This document shows positions 29,671 through 39,645 of a stretch of 64,000 nucleotides of DNA, piece after piece; position 1 is the first letter of the stretch; every line of letters begins with the position of its first letter. A program made the translations under genes and the position numbers. Origin of the DNA: Macrotis lagotis (taxonomy: Eukaryota; Chordata; Mammalia; Peramelemorphia; Peramelidae); assembly GCF_037893015.1 (NCBI RefSeq), contig NC_133660.1, positions 279,791,067-279,855,066 on the forward strand. The letters are read 5' to 3'. The notes below the pieces were generated by a model that saw only the letters and a list, made by a program, of their open reading frames with translations, was not told where the DNA came from and did not search any database.

Positions 29671-30515
29671 TGAGAGTCTATGATGTTTGCTTGGGTCACT
29701 CTTCCTCCTGTTCCTGTGCGGCCCCTCCCTCCAATCCTTACATTCCCAAGGACAGAATGCCAGACTGGGATTTCCCAGCCCACTTCTACTTATGTGCTTA
29801 TTAAACCAGTGACGTATAATAGACTATGGATTATAGGCGGGCTACTGCTCCAGATTCGAGCCATGAGTCTGGATGGCAGTAGGCAGAATGGAGAGGTGAG
29901 GGTTGATGTGAAAACTGTGGTACCAGTAAAAGAGGCAGATGTCTTCCATATTTTTCCCTCCTTCATCTCTGCACTTCCAGAGGTGCTGTGTCTTGCAAAG
30001 AGTTCATGCTACTGAGCTGGAAGAACCCTAAGTCATGAGCCTGGAGGGAGTGAAGGAGAAGACATGACCCTGTTCAAAGGAGCAGTTTACAGCAAGGAGA
30101 TGATGAGATCACAACACCCTAAAAGTTCACAGCTACAAAAGATTTCAATGGTTATTGAGATGGTTGATGAGATTCTCTTCATTTCATGTCTTAGTTCCTC
30201 TCCAGCTTAGTTGTCTGTCTCTGAGAACTGGTATAAGTGGAACCTTCCTCATTGGTTTGCCAAGCTCTTGGGGACCTGTGGCCATTTTGCTAGGTTGGTC
30301 CTTGGCTGACAAACTCAGATGGTGCTCATCCTGTCCCCATCCTTAAATCCCAACTTGGTAAGACCTGCCAAAGTTTCACTGTCAGAGACTTCAAGAACCA
30401 ACAGTCACCACCAAGCCAGGGTGAGAAATTGGGAGATTGAGTAGAACTTAGTGCAAAGTGGTATCTTATGGGCAATGGGAAATATAGCATCACAGAAGGC
30501 ACTTCAGATGTCAAC
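29671..30515. other. Unique non-coding stretch
   Basis: No family recognised; open frame 29680-30015 (111 codons) has no known domain. Confidence 0.3.
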
Positions 30516-30517
30516 AA

Positions 30518-30640
30518 GACCTAATTTTAGAGATGGAGAAACAGCCCTAGAGAGGTTAAGTGACTAGTAAAGGAATTTGAACTGTGATCTTCCTGATTCC
30601 AAGCAAAGAACTTTATCCATTCCATCATTCTTCCTCTCAT
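30518..30640 (-). mobile_element. MIR SINE, minus strand
   Basis: 'ttagagatggagaaacagcc', 'agaggttaagtgactagtaa', 'tttgaactgtgatcttcctg'. Confidence 0.65.
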
Positions 30641-30724
30641 TATATGTCAGGAGCTTGATAGGAAGGTCTGGGTAGAGACTTGGGAGATAGTGGGTGCTAT
30701 ATAGGCATAGTAGTCACAGAAATA

Positions 30725-30902
30725 AGCTTCAACTGGAATCAATTCAATTCAGTTCAACAAGAATTCATTAAGCATCTACCAAATACAAGGCAATGTGCTG
30801 GGCATTAGGGAATACAAAGACACAAACAAAATGGTGCCTACCCTCAGGGAATTTGCATTCTACTAAGAATGCCCAGATAACAAGGGAGAAAAATAGGTCA
30901 AT
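30725..30902 (-). mobile_element. L2 3' portion, minus strand
   Basis: 'caagaattcattaagcatct', 'gtgctgggcattagggaata', 'tgcctaccctcagggaattt'. Confidence 0.7.
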
Positions 30903-30969
30903 GATGGGACTCCTCATGTGCCCCTAATCAGGTGACTCAGTTTCCCATTAGGTTTTTGTGTAGTCTTGT

Positions 30970-31058
30970 CATCATCGTCTTCTTCTTCTTCTTCTTCTTC
31001 TTCTTCTTCTTCTTCTTCTTCTTCTTCTCTTTCTCCCCCTCCTCTTCCTTCTTTTTTT

Positions 31059-31100
<42 letters not shown>

Positions 31101-31139
31101 TCCTCCTGCTTCTTCTCCTTTGTCTCCTCCTTTTCCTCT

Positions 31140-31171
<32 letters not shown>

Positions 31172-31225
31172 TTCCTCTTCCTTCTTCTTCATCTTCTTCT
31201 TTCTCTTTCCTCTTCCTTCTCTGTC
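30970..31225. repeat. Compound (TCT)n-(ATC)n microsatellite in a homopyrimidine tract
   Basis: TCT run about 30978-31028, then pyrimidines, then ATC run about 31059-31100, then more TCC/TCT to about 31225. Poly-serine, poly-phenylalanine, poly-histidine, poly-isoleucine, poly-glutamate and poly-aspartate frames are its translations. Confidence 0.95.
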
Positions 31226-32105
31226 TGCCACAGGTACATTTTTGAATAGCAATAACCAATAACCACTAAATGGAAGTCAATTCTTCCTGATTTTCCCTAA
31301 GATAGAATTGCAGGTCATAGCCATGGGAATGCCTGATGGAATCTATGAGTGAGGTCTTTCATGGGACAGATCTTGGACTTATGGGAATAGCCCATTTCTT
31401 TCTAAACTTATTTCTCTTTCCTGAGAACTCAGGGGTCATTTTGGGGAATGTCAGAGAGCTGTTTCTAGTTTCATGGGTTAGGAGCCATCCCCTGCTGGGT
31501 GGTGGGGTTCAGAGATGAAAAGATGTGTGTTAAAGATGAATTGCATTCAGCAGTGAGGCCATCCCAAAAGACCCTGACTTCTGAAACTCAGGATCATCAT
31601 AGGGCTAGAGGCATTTCCTCCTTCCTGGTACCGTCAAACTTTCCTCTGAAGAAATGCCGTTAACTCTGGAAGGAACTTCAGTGGAAACTGTGATTCACCC
31701 TTCTTAGTGAGTTATGAGAAAACAAGTCAAGCTAACCCAACTTTTTCAAGCCCTCTTCAGCCCAGTGAAATAGAGTGAGAGATATTTAATTGGTTGGAAT
31801 TAACAATGAATGTTGCCAGAGAAATCAAAGAATTCCAGAGTGAGTGCAGTCGGGTGGGAAAAGAGATGTTTGGGGAAAGAATGTTTGAGAAAAGAGATTT
31901 GACAAGAGGGAGGAAGGTAGGTGCTTCCATGATGATCTCTCCCTTCTACAGAGGTCACTCATGGGGCAAGATCAACTACAGCCAAGGAACAGGAAATGGA
32001 CCCTGAGCAGACAAGGTGAATGACTCATGGAATTTATTCAAGGCAGATCCTTGACTTTCCTCAGGTCCTTTTTAGTTGTAGCTTGTGCACAATTCTGACA
32101 AGTTT
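31226..32105. other. Unique or unrecognised stretch
   Basis: No family recognised; a 70-codon frame at 31794-32006 has no known domain. Confidence 0.3.
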
Positions 32106-32107
32106 TG

Positions 32108-32225
32108 CATAATTCTAGTTTGGTCAAGTGGAAAGGACACTAGTCTGGGAGCCAAAAACCTTGAATTCTAGCTGCAGTTCTGCCCTTAACTAGCCCTGGA
32201 GAAGGCTCCCTCTGGGCCGTGAGCT
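32108..32225 (+). mobile_element. MIR SINE
   Basis: 'gtcaagtggaaaggacacta', 'gtctgggagccaaaaacctt', 'gttctgcccttaactagccc'. Confidence 0.6.
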
Positions 32226-32269
32226 TTTGCCTTACCTGGCCCAAGCAAGCTCTTTGTCTCACTTCCCAG

Positions 32270-32438
32270 TCATCTCCACACTATGCTACTGGGTTCTTCC
32301 TATTCCTTTCTAGGACCCTTGTGTACTGCCTTGAGAATGTAAACTCCTTGAGGGTAAGGACTGATTCATTTGTATGTGGATAGCCAGGGTTTAGCAAAAT
32401 ACATAGGAAAAAAATGTTAATATCCAGAGAAAGAATTG
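32270..32438 (+). mobile_element. L2 3' portion, plus strand
   Basis: 'gagaatgtaaactccttgag', 'ggtaaggactgattcatttg' and 'agccagggtttagcaaaata'. Confidence 0.65.
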
Positions 32439-32444
32439 CCGAGT

Positions 32445-32682
32445 TTGAACAAAAACCAAGGACTTTTACCTTCAATTTAGAAAAAAAAAAAAACATTATC
32501 TTACTATGTAATTTTGCTATTTCTTATGCTTTATGTTTCTTTCTCATCACATTCAGTTTGGATCAGTATAAACCAGGAAAACAATGTAAAGACTGGTAAA
32601 CTGCCTTCTGTGGGGGGGGTAAGATTAGGGGGGAAAATTGTAAAACTCAAAATAAAATCTTTTTTTTTAAAGTGCTTAATAA
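32445..32682 (+). mobile_element. Probable L1-type 3' end
   Basis: 'aaccaggaaaacaatgtaaa', 'actgccttctgtgggggggg', 'aaaattgtaaaactcaaaat' then 'aaaatctttttttttaaa' resembles marsupial L1 3'-UTR ends with their G-rich tract. Subfamily unknown. Confidence 0.5.
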
Positions 32683-32709
32683 ATGTCTATCTTTTAATCT
32701 ATTAGTTAC

Positions 32710-32918
32710 ATTAGAGTGCTGGGAAAGGAGTCAGGAGGACCTGAGTTCAAATCTGGATTCAGACAATTATTAGCTATATGAACCTAAACAAGTTTGTCTC
32801 AGTTTCCTCATCTGTAAAGTGAGCTGGAGAAGGAAATGGCAAACCACTCTAGAATCTTTGCCAAGAAAACCTCAGGAGTCCTGCATGACTGAATGATGCT
32901 GGAACAGCAATAATCTGT
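32710..32918 (+). mobile_element. SINE-RTE element, 5'-truncated
   Basis: From the second half of the head: 'gtcaggaggacctgagttca', 'gtctcagtttcctcatctgt', 'gagctggagaaggaaatggc', 'gagtcctgcatgactgaatg'. Confidence 0.8.
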
Positions 32919-32922
32919 CTGT

Positions 32923-32923
32923 C

Positions 32924-32959
<36 letters not shown>

Positions 32960-32962
32960 ATC
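32923..32962. repeat. (TATC)n microsatellite
   Basis: About ten units immediately 3' of the SINE-RTE tail. Confidence 0.95.
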
Positions 32963-33378
32963 GTCTACTTATTTCTCACCTACATAATGGCCACCTCTAC
33001 CTGCTAGACCCCCCCACCCCCATATAACACGGCTCCTGATTTTCCCCTCCTGGACCAAGAACTAGATTCTTCTTCCATATGACAACCCTTGTGATCCCCT
33101 GAGGCATTTCTCTCAATTTCTTTTCAACCAATCCAAGATCACATTTAGTTTTTGTCTGCCATATCTACAGCTGACTCATAATGGATTTGGAGTTGGATTC
33201 AGATGCCTTCTTATTCCCAAATCCTGTATCTCTGAAGGGCACAGATGCTGTGAGGTGGGGAGTCTGGAGAAAGGCATGATTCATTGTGGTCCAGAATAGC
33301 TGGAGGTGGCTTCCTGAGGTTGCTGGGACTTGGGCAGAGCCATCCAAGATTATATTCAGAAAAGTGTCTTAATAGTCC
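32963..33378. other. Unique non-coding stretch
   Basis: Nothing recognised. Confidence 0.3.
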
Positions 33379-33379
33379 C

Positions 33380-33569
33380 AGGCCTGACTTTCTTTCTTTT
33401 TTTTTTTTTAGGTTTTTGCAAGGCAGATGGGGTTAAGTGACTTGTCCAAGGCCACACAGCTCGGTAATTATTAAGTGTCTGAGGCTGGATTTGAAACCAG
33501 GTACTCCGGACTCCAAGGCCAGTGCATTATCCACCATGCCACCTAACCGCCCCTAGGTCTGACTTTCTT
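33380..33569 (-). mobile_element. SINE-pA, minus strand, with target duplication
   Basis: Poly-T then 'aggtttttgcaaggcagatg', 'ggccacacagctcggtaatt', head 'ccatgccacctaaccgcccc'. Duplication 'aggcctgactttctt' / 'aggtctgactttctt' at 33380-33394 and 33555-33569, one mismatch in 15. Confidence 0.93.
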
Positions 33570-33589
33570 ATGGGCACTGGGCTTCTCTG

Positions 33590-33725
33590 GAGGAATGGAA
33601 GCAGAGTGTGGAGGCCCAGTTTTGGGTAGAGGGGATGCTTGGATATTTGGTCAGGTCCATGTTGAATGAATCTATCCCTGAGGTTCCTTCCAGCTCTGAG
33701 ATTCCATCATAGTCAAGGGGTGGAT
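33590..33725 (+). mobile_element. L3/CR1 3' end, plus strand
   Basis: 'ccctgaggttccttccagct' and 'ctgagattccatcatag' are the L3 ending; preceding text is weak. Confidence 0.6.
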
Positions 33726-33779
33726 AGGACTTAGGTCAGAGGAAAGGAGGGAAGAAAGCACATCTGCCTAAGGAAGTTG

Positions 33780-33965
33780 GGCCCATCAGGAAAGGAATTT
33801 AAGGTTTAAATCCCTACTTTGGTCACTTCCAGCCTGAGTTTCTGACAAAATAACCAATCAGGAAATATTTATTAAGTGCCTATGCCATGTGCTGAGTCTC
33901 TTCATCTCAGCTTATTCATCTACCTTATGGCGTTGCTGTAAATCTCTCATGAGACAACATTGGGA
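33780..33965 (+). mobile_element. MIR fragment followed by an inverted L2 end
   Basis: 'tttaaatccctactttggtc' (MIR-like), then 'ggaaatatttattaagtgcc' (inverted L2 terminus) and a MIR-like tail. Confidence 0.45.
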
Positions 33966-34199
33966 CAGTGGTCTGCCTATCTGAAGAGGCTAGAGATATA
34001 ACATCCCCTCTTCCCTTTCCTTTTTTCTGAGTTATCCTTATCAATTGCATCTTCACCTTCTGGATAGTTTAGGGACCAGCCCCAACTCTGGCCTCCCCGT
34101 CATATCACATGGCTAAGCATGAAAGGATATGGCAGCCTACAGAATTCAGTATCCAATGAAGGTCTTGGTAGCTTCTAGGAAGAGAAGACTTTCTCTTTC

Positions 34200-34430
34200 A
34201 AAGTTGGAGGTCCAGGGCCTCCCCGAGTTGCCAATTATCTTTCTTCTGGAAGAAAGGTTCTAGGGAGGAGAAGTACGCCCACGAACATCTGAGAACACAT
34301 ATGATCTCAATCATCAGCGTGGAGAACACCAGCCACAAGGCACATTTTTGGAGAGCCAACAAACACCTAGGCACTTTCTCAGCACTGAAGATCAACATGT
34401 TTCACATAGTCAGAACCTGAGAAGCTTTGA
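34200..34430. other. Unique stretch
   Basis: Repeat-free by eye; nothing recognised. Possible conserved non-coding sequence only by texture. Confidence 0.25.
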
Positions 34431-34431
34431 A

Positions 34432-34562
34432 CTGAACGGGGTATCACAGACAGACCCTCAACTCCTGCTCCATCATCTCCAGAAAGGGAAGCTTCTCCAG
34501 AGAGGGGAAGGGATTGACCTGAGGCCACATAGCAAATCAGTGGAGACATGGAACTGACCAAG
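34432..34562 (-). mobile_element. MIR remnant, minus strand
   Basis: 'cagagaggggaagggattga', 'cctgaggccacatagcaaat'. Confidence 0.5.
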
Positions 34563-35385
34563 TTTTGCTGACCATTGGAGCCAAAAGCCAGAATATCCAG
34601 GAAAAAGGTGGGGGGGGCAGGAGGGAGGCAGGGAACTTTTGAGGTTCCTAGGCAGGAAAGGAATACTGAAAGGGCTAGGGATATGAGTTCTATCAGCAAA
34701 ACTGCTCTCTAAAAAAAAACCCTTAAAGGTTTGGGGATGGGGGCATGAAGATGCCCAATGAATTGACTTCATGATAAAATTGAAGCCTCCATTTTGAGTG
34801 GGGCAGGGCTACATGGGTCACTGGCTCATTGGTTTGGAGCTGAAAGGGATTGTCTACATAGTATCTGCTCTGGAGTTTCTCTCTCTAGGCTCCCTCCTCA
34901 TTGGCAGACTGGCTCACCAGATTTGGAAGTTGCTTGTCCCCTAAGGTTCTAAAAGCATCCCCAAGTGGCTAGAGGCTACTGAGAGAATACTACAGCTCAT
35001 GGGGAGCCACTGGAAAGCCTCTCCATGGGTTCTTGGCAAGCTTATCTGAAGGGGCTAGAGACATATCATTCCATAGGGATTGTCCATTGGTTAGCCTTTC
35101 CATTGGTTTTTAAGTTGATATCAACTAATATGTCAGATTTAATTAGCTTTTACAAATTGATATTTTCATCATTTTAGTCAGAAAAACATTTATATGGTAC
35201 CAAGGACATTACAGTTTTTATTCTACCTGTGGAAAGAATATAAAAGACCATATTCATTTGGAATATGAACATTCAATTGATGAGTATGCTCAGTGGTGGT
35301 GGTAATTCTAGCCAAGTCCCCAAGAAGGAATCCATTGAAGGGGTAAAGAACCTGTGCCCCTCCTTGGCCAAGTGGATGGTTCAGA
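34563..35385. other. Unique, partly AT-rich stretch
   Basis: The AT-rich 35100-35290 section contains 'aactaatatgtcagatttaa' and 'ttagcttttacaaattgata', partly echoed at 38943-38998. Confidence 0.3.
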
Positions 35386-35389
35386 ATGT

Positions 35390-35500
35390 CAGAAGATTTG
35401 GACTCAGTTTCAGCTTCCTGTCACTGACTTTGGAACAGTGGTAGCCACTGAGGTCATTGTCTGAGCCCCAGACAGAGGGTAGACCAGTTATCCAGAGGGA
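35390..35500 (+). mobile_element. MIR-like remnant
   Basis: 'agaagatttggactcagttt', 'cagcttcctgtcactgactt'. Confidence 0.4.
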
Positions 35501-35704
35501 AAGACAGCTGCCCCCCCCTCAAATCTGATCAGAGTAGTGCCTCACCAAGTCCCCACCAAAGGAAGAAAAGGATGATGGCAAAAGGATTCAGCAGAGCTGA
35601 AAGGAGACACTTTTGCCACACAAGGGCTTGAACTTGAGCCCACTTTTCCCTAAGTACCTACTTGAGATGAGTGTGTCACAGATGTTTGGGGAAATGGTTT
35701 TGTC

Positions 35705-35943
35705 TTTTGGTTCAGTAGTTTCAGTCTTGTCCAAATCTCTGTGACCCCATTTGAGTTTTCTTAGCTGAGAAACTTGAGTGGTTTGCCCTTTCCTTCTCTA
35801 GACCATTTTACAGATGAGGAAACTGAGGTAAACAGGATAGAATGATGAGCCCAGGGTCACTCAATTAATGAAGCTAGATTTGGATCCATATCTTTCCTGA
35901 TTTCAGGCCTGGTGCTCTATTCACTGTAGCACCCAGTTGCCCA
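35705..35943 (-). mobile_element. SINE-RTE element, minus strand
   Basis: 'agtttcagtcttgtccaaat', 'ctgtgaccccatttgagttt', 'tgccctttccttctctagac', 'ccagggtcactcaattaatg', head 'ctctattcactgtagcaccc'. Near full length but divergent. Confidence 0.8.
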
Positions 35944-36232
35944 TTTCAATGCCAAACATTTTGTACCCACTGTCTTTGCCTTTCCACCTTTGTAAAAACT
36001 CCTAACTAAAGGTGAATTAAATATTACTGACATATCAACAGATAATCATTTGAGGAAGCATCAATGTATGGCTTCAGGTTACCTTCTAGAACCCCAAGAA
36101 AGGGAGAAGTCAGTTGGACTCTGGGCACTTGACCTTCTGTTAAGAGATAGGAACTTGTACCAAGCATTGATTCCATAATTTCTTAAGTTTGTCTATGTGA
36201 GAACCTTCCTAGAGAAATCAAGGGATCCCTAC
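35944..36232. other. Unique non-coding stretch
   Basis: Nothing recognised. Confidence 0.3.
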
Positions 36233-36234
36233 TC

Positions 36235-36425
36235 TCAGCTCACTTAACCAAAATTCATTATTTGTCTACTCCATTCTGGGTAACAGAAAGAGAAAGAAGA
36301 AAAACAAACTCATCCCTGCCCACAAGGGGTTTCCATTCTATTAGGGAGAAGCAGCCTAGTCACTTAGATAGATAACAAAAGACTTCCAAAATAACATACA
36401 CAGTATGGTAGGTACAATCTTGATT
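36235..36425 (-). mobile_element. L2 3' portion, minus strand
   Basis: 'caaaattcattatttgtcta', 'caaactcatccctgcccaca', 'ggtttccattctattaggga'. Confidence 0.65.
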
Positions 36426-36455
36426 TCCCTCTGTTAGCCTGGATTCTAGGATTAT

Positions 36456-36668
36456 TTGGAGACTTTATTTTATTTTATTTTGTTTTATTTTATTTTAATT
36501 TATTTTAATTTTTAGGTTTTTGTAAGGCAAACGGGGTTAAGTGGCTTGCCCAAGGCCACACAGCTAGGTAATTATTAAGTGTCTGAGACCAGATTTGAAC
36601 CCAGGTACTCCTGACTCCAGGGCCGGTGCTTTATCTCCTACACCACCTAGCCACCCCTTGGAGACTTT
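36456..36668 (-). mobile_element. SINE-pA, minus strand, with tail grown into (TTTTA)n
   Basis: Perfect 11-bp duplication 'ttggagacttt' at 36456-36466 and 36658-36668. The poly-T side (36467-36513) is an expanded TTTTA/TTTTG array, then 'aggtttttgtaaggcaaacg', core, and head 'cctacaccacctagccaccc'. Confidence 0.94.
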
Positions 36669-37110
36669 GTTTAAAGAGAATGGAGGTGAGGGTCACCATA
36701 CTTCAATGTATTCTAGCTGGGCCAGGGCATCAAGGTCACCTGCTCCTCCTCTCTCCTGAGATAGTTTATTGGAGTGTGGCCACTCACACCCTCCCACTTT
36801 TTTGGAGCCAGTGGTGAGAGTTGAGTGCCATTTGGCCCCCAAAGGCAGGTGGGCAGCCCTGAATAGGGCTCACCATCCTCCCATTCCAGAGATGCTAGTC
36901 CTCCTGGACACGCCAGATATATGAATATTTAGTATATGGATATCTGTAATTCTCCACATAGGCAGATAAAGAGACAGTTTGACCAACAGACAGACATCTA
37001 GATAGAAGGTTATAAATAAATGATAGCAAAATAGTAAGAAAAGAAAGAAAAAAACAGGTAGACGAGGACTAGATTGTCAGAGAAATAATCCAATGGATCA
37101 TTAGGGAGTT
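36669..37110. other. Unique non-coding stretch
   Basis: Nothing recognised; A-rich, with gacaga-like text near 36980. Confidence 0.3.
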
Positions 37111-37114
37111 GGAT

Positions 37115-37278
37115 GGAGAGATAGGACATTTATTAAGTGCTCATTGTACTGGACACTAGGCTAAGCACTTGATCAGTATTTTCTTATTTGATTCTCACAA
37201 TGGCTTTGCAAGGTAAATACTGCTATTACCTCTTACAATTGAAGAAATTGAGGCAAACAGGAATCAAGTGACTTGCCC
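37115..37278 (-). mobile_element. MIR-family remnant, minus strand
   Basis: 'catttattaagtgctcattg', 'ttatttgattctcacaatgg', 'gaagaaattgaggcaaacag', 'caagtgacttgcccaggaac'. Confidence 0.65.
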
Positions 37279-37339
37279 AGGAACCCACAGAATCATTTGA
37301 TTGTTTTGTTGGTACCTCTTCTCTTTTGTTGGTATATAT

Positions 37340-37455
37340 TGTGACATCTGAATAATTGTCCTTGAGGGCAGGGATTCTTTGGTTTCTGTCTTTCCATTCT
37401 CAACCCCTGGCACAGTGGGTTTAATAAATGCTCACTGGTTGACTGAAATGGAGGG
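37340..37455 (+). mobile_element. L2 3' end, plus strand
   Basis: 'ccttgagggcagggattctt', 'cccctggcacagtgggttta', 'ataaatgctcactggttgac', a clear L2 terminus. Confidence 0.75.
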
Positions 37456-37906
37456 GCAAAATAAATTGGGGAAGGTGGGGAGCTTGGAAGTCAAGGAAAC
37501 AAATTCGGGGTCATCTTGTATTCGGGGGCAATTTCATTATTTCCCCTAGACCTAGAGTCCCCTGTAACATAGTGGCATCATGCTAAATGACCTTCATGGC
37601 TCTTCCAGCATTGATCAATCTTGGGTCTTCAGGGCGAGAAGCATTTCCCCCCAAGTCTCCATGAAGCTTCTCTCCCCTTTCCATGATATTCCTCTGGTCT
37701 CTCTGAGCTCAAGTGCCTTGGTCAATGCATTTTAGGCAAGGAATCATTTGGACACTGGTCTTGCCTCCTAAGTTGTCAGGTGGTCTTAAGAGATGCCAAG
37801 ATGTCCTTGGCACTAGGCCAGGAAATACAGCTATATTCCCATGTTAGGAACAAGGGAAGAGGAAAGTAAGACTCATACTTAGATTTTAAGCTTCTGGGGA
37901 AAATGA

Positions 37907-37908
<2 letters not shown>
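37456..37908. other. Unique non-coding stretch
   Basis: Nothing recognised. Confidence 0.3.

Positions 37909-37959
<51 letters not shown>
37909..37959. repeat. (CT)n microsatellite
   Basis: About 25 perfect units. Confidence 0.97.
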
Positions 37960-37963
<4 letters not shown>

Positions 37964-38388
37964 CACCCCCACCAATGCCCAGCATTCCTGAGGCCTCAGC
38001 TTGGTTTCAGTTACCAGGCAGCTTATGAATCAGAGGGAATCCACCCTGGGCACCAATAAGCCTCCAAAATGCTGACAGTCCTGTCTTTAGCCAGGATAAA
38101 CAAGTAAAAACGAGTTCCATTGGTGAGCAGAGAGAGTTGGGGAAAACATTTGCAGATAGGGCTTGCTAGGGTGTGTGTCTGTGAGTGTGTGTGTGAGCAC
38201 GTGGACCTGTGTGTGCCCATGAATGGAAGGAAGCAGGAGAAAACACCTCCAGGCTGGCCTTGCCCACCAAGTCAGTCTCCAAGGTACATTGGGTAGCCAA
38301 GGAACCTGCTCCACCTCCCTGCCTGGCAGCCAAGAGAGATGAGCTGCTGTCTGTTCTGTTCAGGGTCATCACCCATGGAGAAATGGAG
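37960..38388. other. Unique stretch with a short TG run
   Basis: Short TG-rich run at about 38170-38215; otherwise nothing recognised. Confidence 0.35.
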
Positions 38389-38389
38389 C

Positions 38390-38590
38390 CCAGAACTGCA
38401 GAGTCAAGAAGGGGCATCAGAACTTATTCCAACCTATAGCTGGATGGCAACCCTTCTTCAGGATCCTTAACCAACAATCAGCCAGTGAGAGGGAACCCAC
38501 TGCCTCAAAAGGCAGCCCGCATTACTTTGAGATCACTTTGAAAGGAAGCTTTTCTACTGACTAAGCCTGTTTGCCACTTCCCTCCCTTCT
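38390..38590 (-). mobile_element. L3/CR1 3' region, minus strand
   Basis: 'ccaacctatagctggatggc', 'cagccagtgagagggaaccc', 'actgcctcaaaaggcagccc' match inverted L3 ('ccagtgagggggaacccactacctc'). Confidence 0.65.
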
Positions 38591-39455
38591 CCCCACCCCC
38601 AGCTCCTCCTGATTCTACCCCAAGGTGGATTTCAAATGAGTCCAATGTCACGGAACAAGGGGTAAGAAGGAGGAAAGTATCTAGGCTATCTGGGGGCTAT
38701 CTGCCAGACTAAGGTTGCTGTTGAACACTGAATTAAAGAGTTCTCTTTTGGTCTCACCCAGGGGTAGAGGGAGAGGGTCTTCTGAGTGTGATGGGGTCTA
38801 TCCTTTCTCAGTCTGGTGAATATGGTCTAACACATTCTCTGAGCCAGAATCTTCTTTGAGATTCTCAAAGGGGTGTCCCCCAAGGGATTCTTCGCTTACT
38901 ATTATACACTAAAGTTCTTATTCTGGGTGTTCTCTCAGCAATGACTAATATGTCAGGTTCATTTAACAATGAACATCTAATAGCTTATACAAAGGCATGT
39001 ATTTCAAAGATAAAGCAAGAACCCAAGTGCATATTTCTGACCTTCCCCCCAGTATTTTACTACAGCATTTGGGGAGAGTGGGTTCATACTTAGTGCAGTC
39101 TCCACCGAGGATTGGTCTACCAGGTTCACAGTTAGCAGTTGAGAATTGGGTTCAGATGTCTCTGTGGTCTCCCAAGTCACTCCAAGGAGCTTCCATTGCA
39201 TAGCTTCATGGATCAACACCCCTTTTTCCCTTTAACAGTTGGGATTCAAACCAACTCCTCTGAATTAGGATCTGGTACCATTCTTTTGTGGCTGGGGAGC
39301 ATGAATTAAGCACTACTAGACCAACTTAGAGTCAGTAAAACCAGATTTTGAATCCTACTGTAAGGACACTTACTGGATGAAGCTTACTTCACCTTGCTTC
39401 ATCTGTTAACTGAGGGTAAACCTAGTGCCTATCTCGCAGAGTTCTGAATGTTGCG
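38591..39455. other. Unique or unrecognised stretch
   Basis: Some LTR-like texture (A/T-rich with 'ggggtgtcccccaaggg'), but no paired copy, primer site or internal region, so not called. Confidence 0.3.
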
Positions 39456-39459
39456 TGCA

Positions 39460-39645
39460 TGATAGATCTGAACATGACAGATCTGAACATGACCCTCTCC
39501 TGCTAAAGAGTCTTCCATGGCTCCCTGTTTCCTCCTCTGTCTGTCAATTAAAACTCTTCCCAGGTTGGCTCTGACCGCCTTACCTGATTGATATGACCTT
39601 ATTCTTCTTCATGCTTTATTCAAATTCAGTTCAAAAATTGGTACT
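39460..39645 (+). mobile_element. L2 LINE fragment, plus strand
   Basis: 'tcctgctaaagagtcttcca', 'tggctccctgtttcctcctc', 'aattaaaactcttcccaggt', 'ctgaccgccttacctgattg'. A perfect 15-bp tandem duplication, 'agatctgaacatgac', lies at 39464-39478 and 39479-39493. Confidence 0.6.

Noticed and set aside
30914..31262. Acidic/lysine-rich 112-codon frame resembling a nuclear acidic protein
   Set aside because: It is the antisense translation of the TCT/ATC triplet arrays.
35116..38998. Similar AT-rich text at 35116-35155 and 38943-38998 ('ctaatatgtcag' and 'agctt.tacaaa')
   Set aside because: Shared runs are short and need a 17-bp gap; not enough to call a duplication or a family.
38850..39300. Possible solitary LTR
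   Set aside because: Texture only. No paired copy, target duplication, primer-binding site or retroviral coding sequence was found anywhere in the window.
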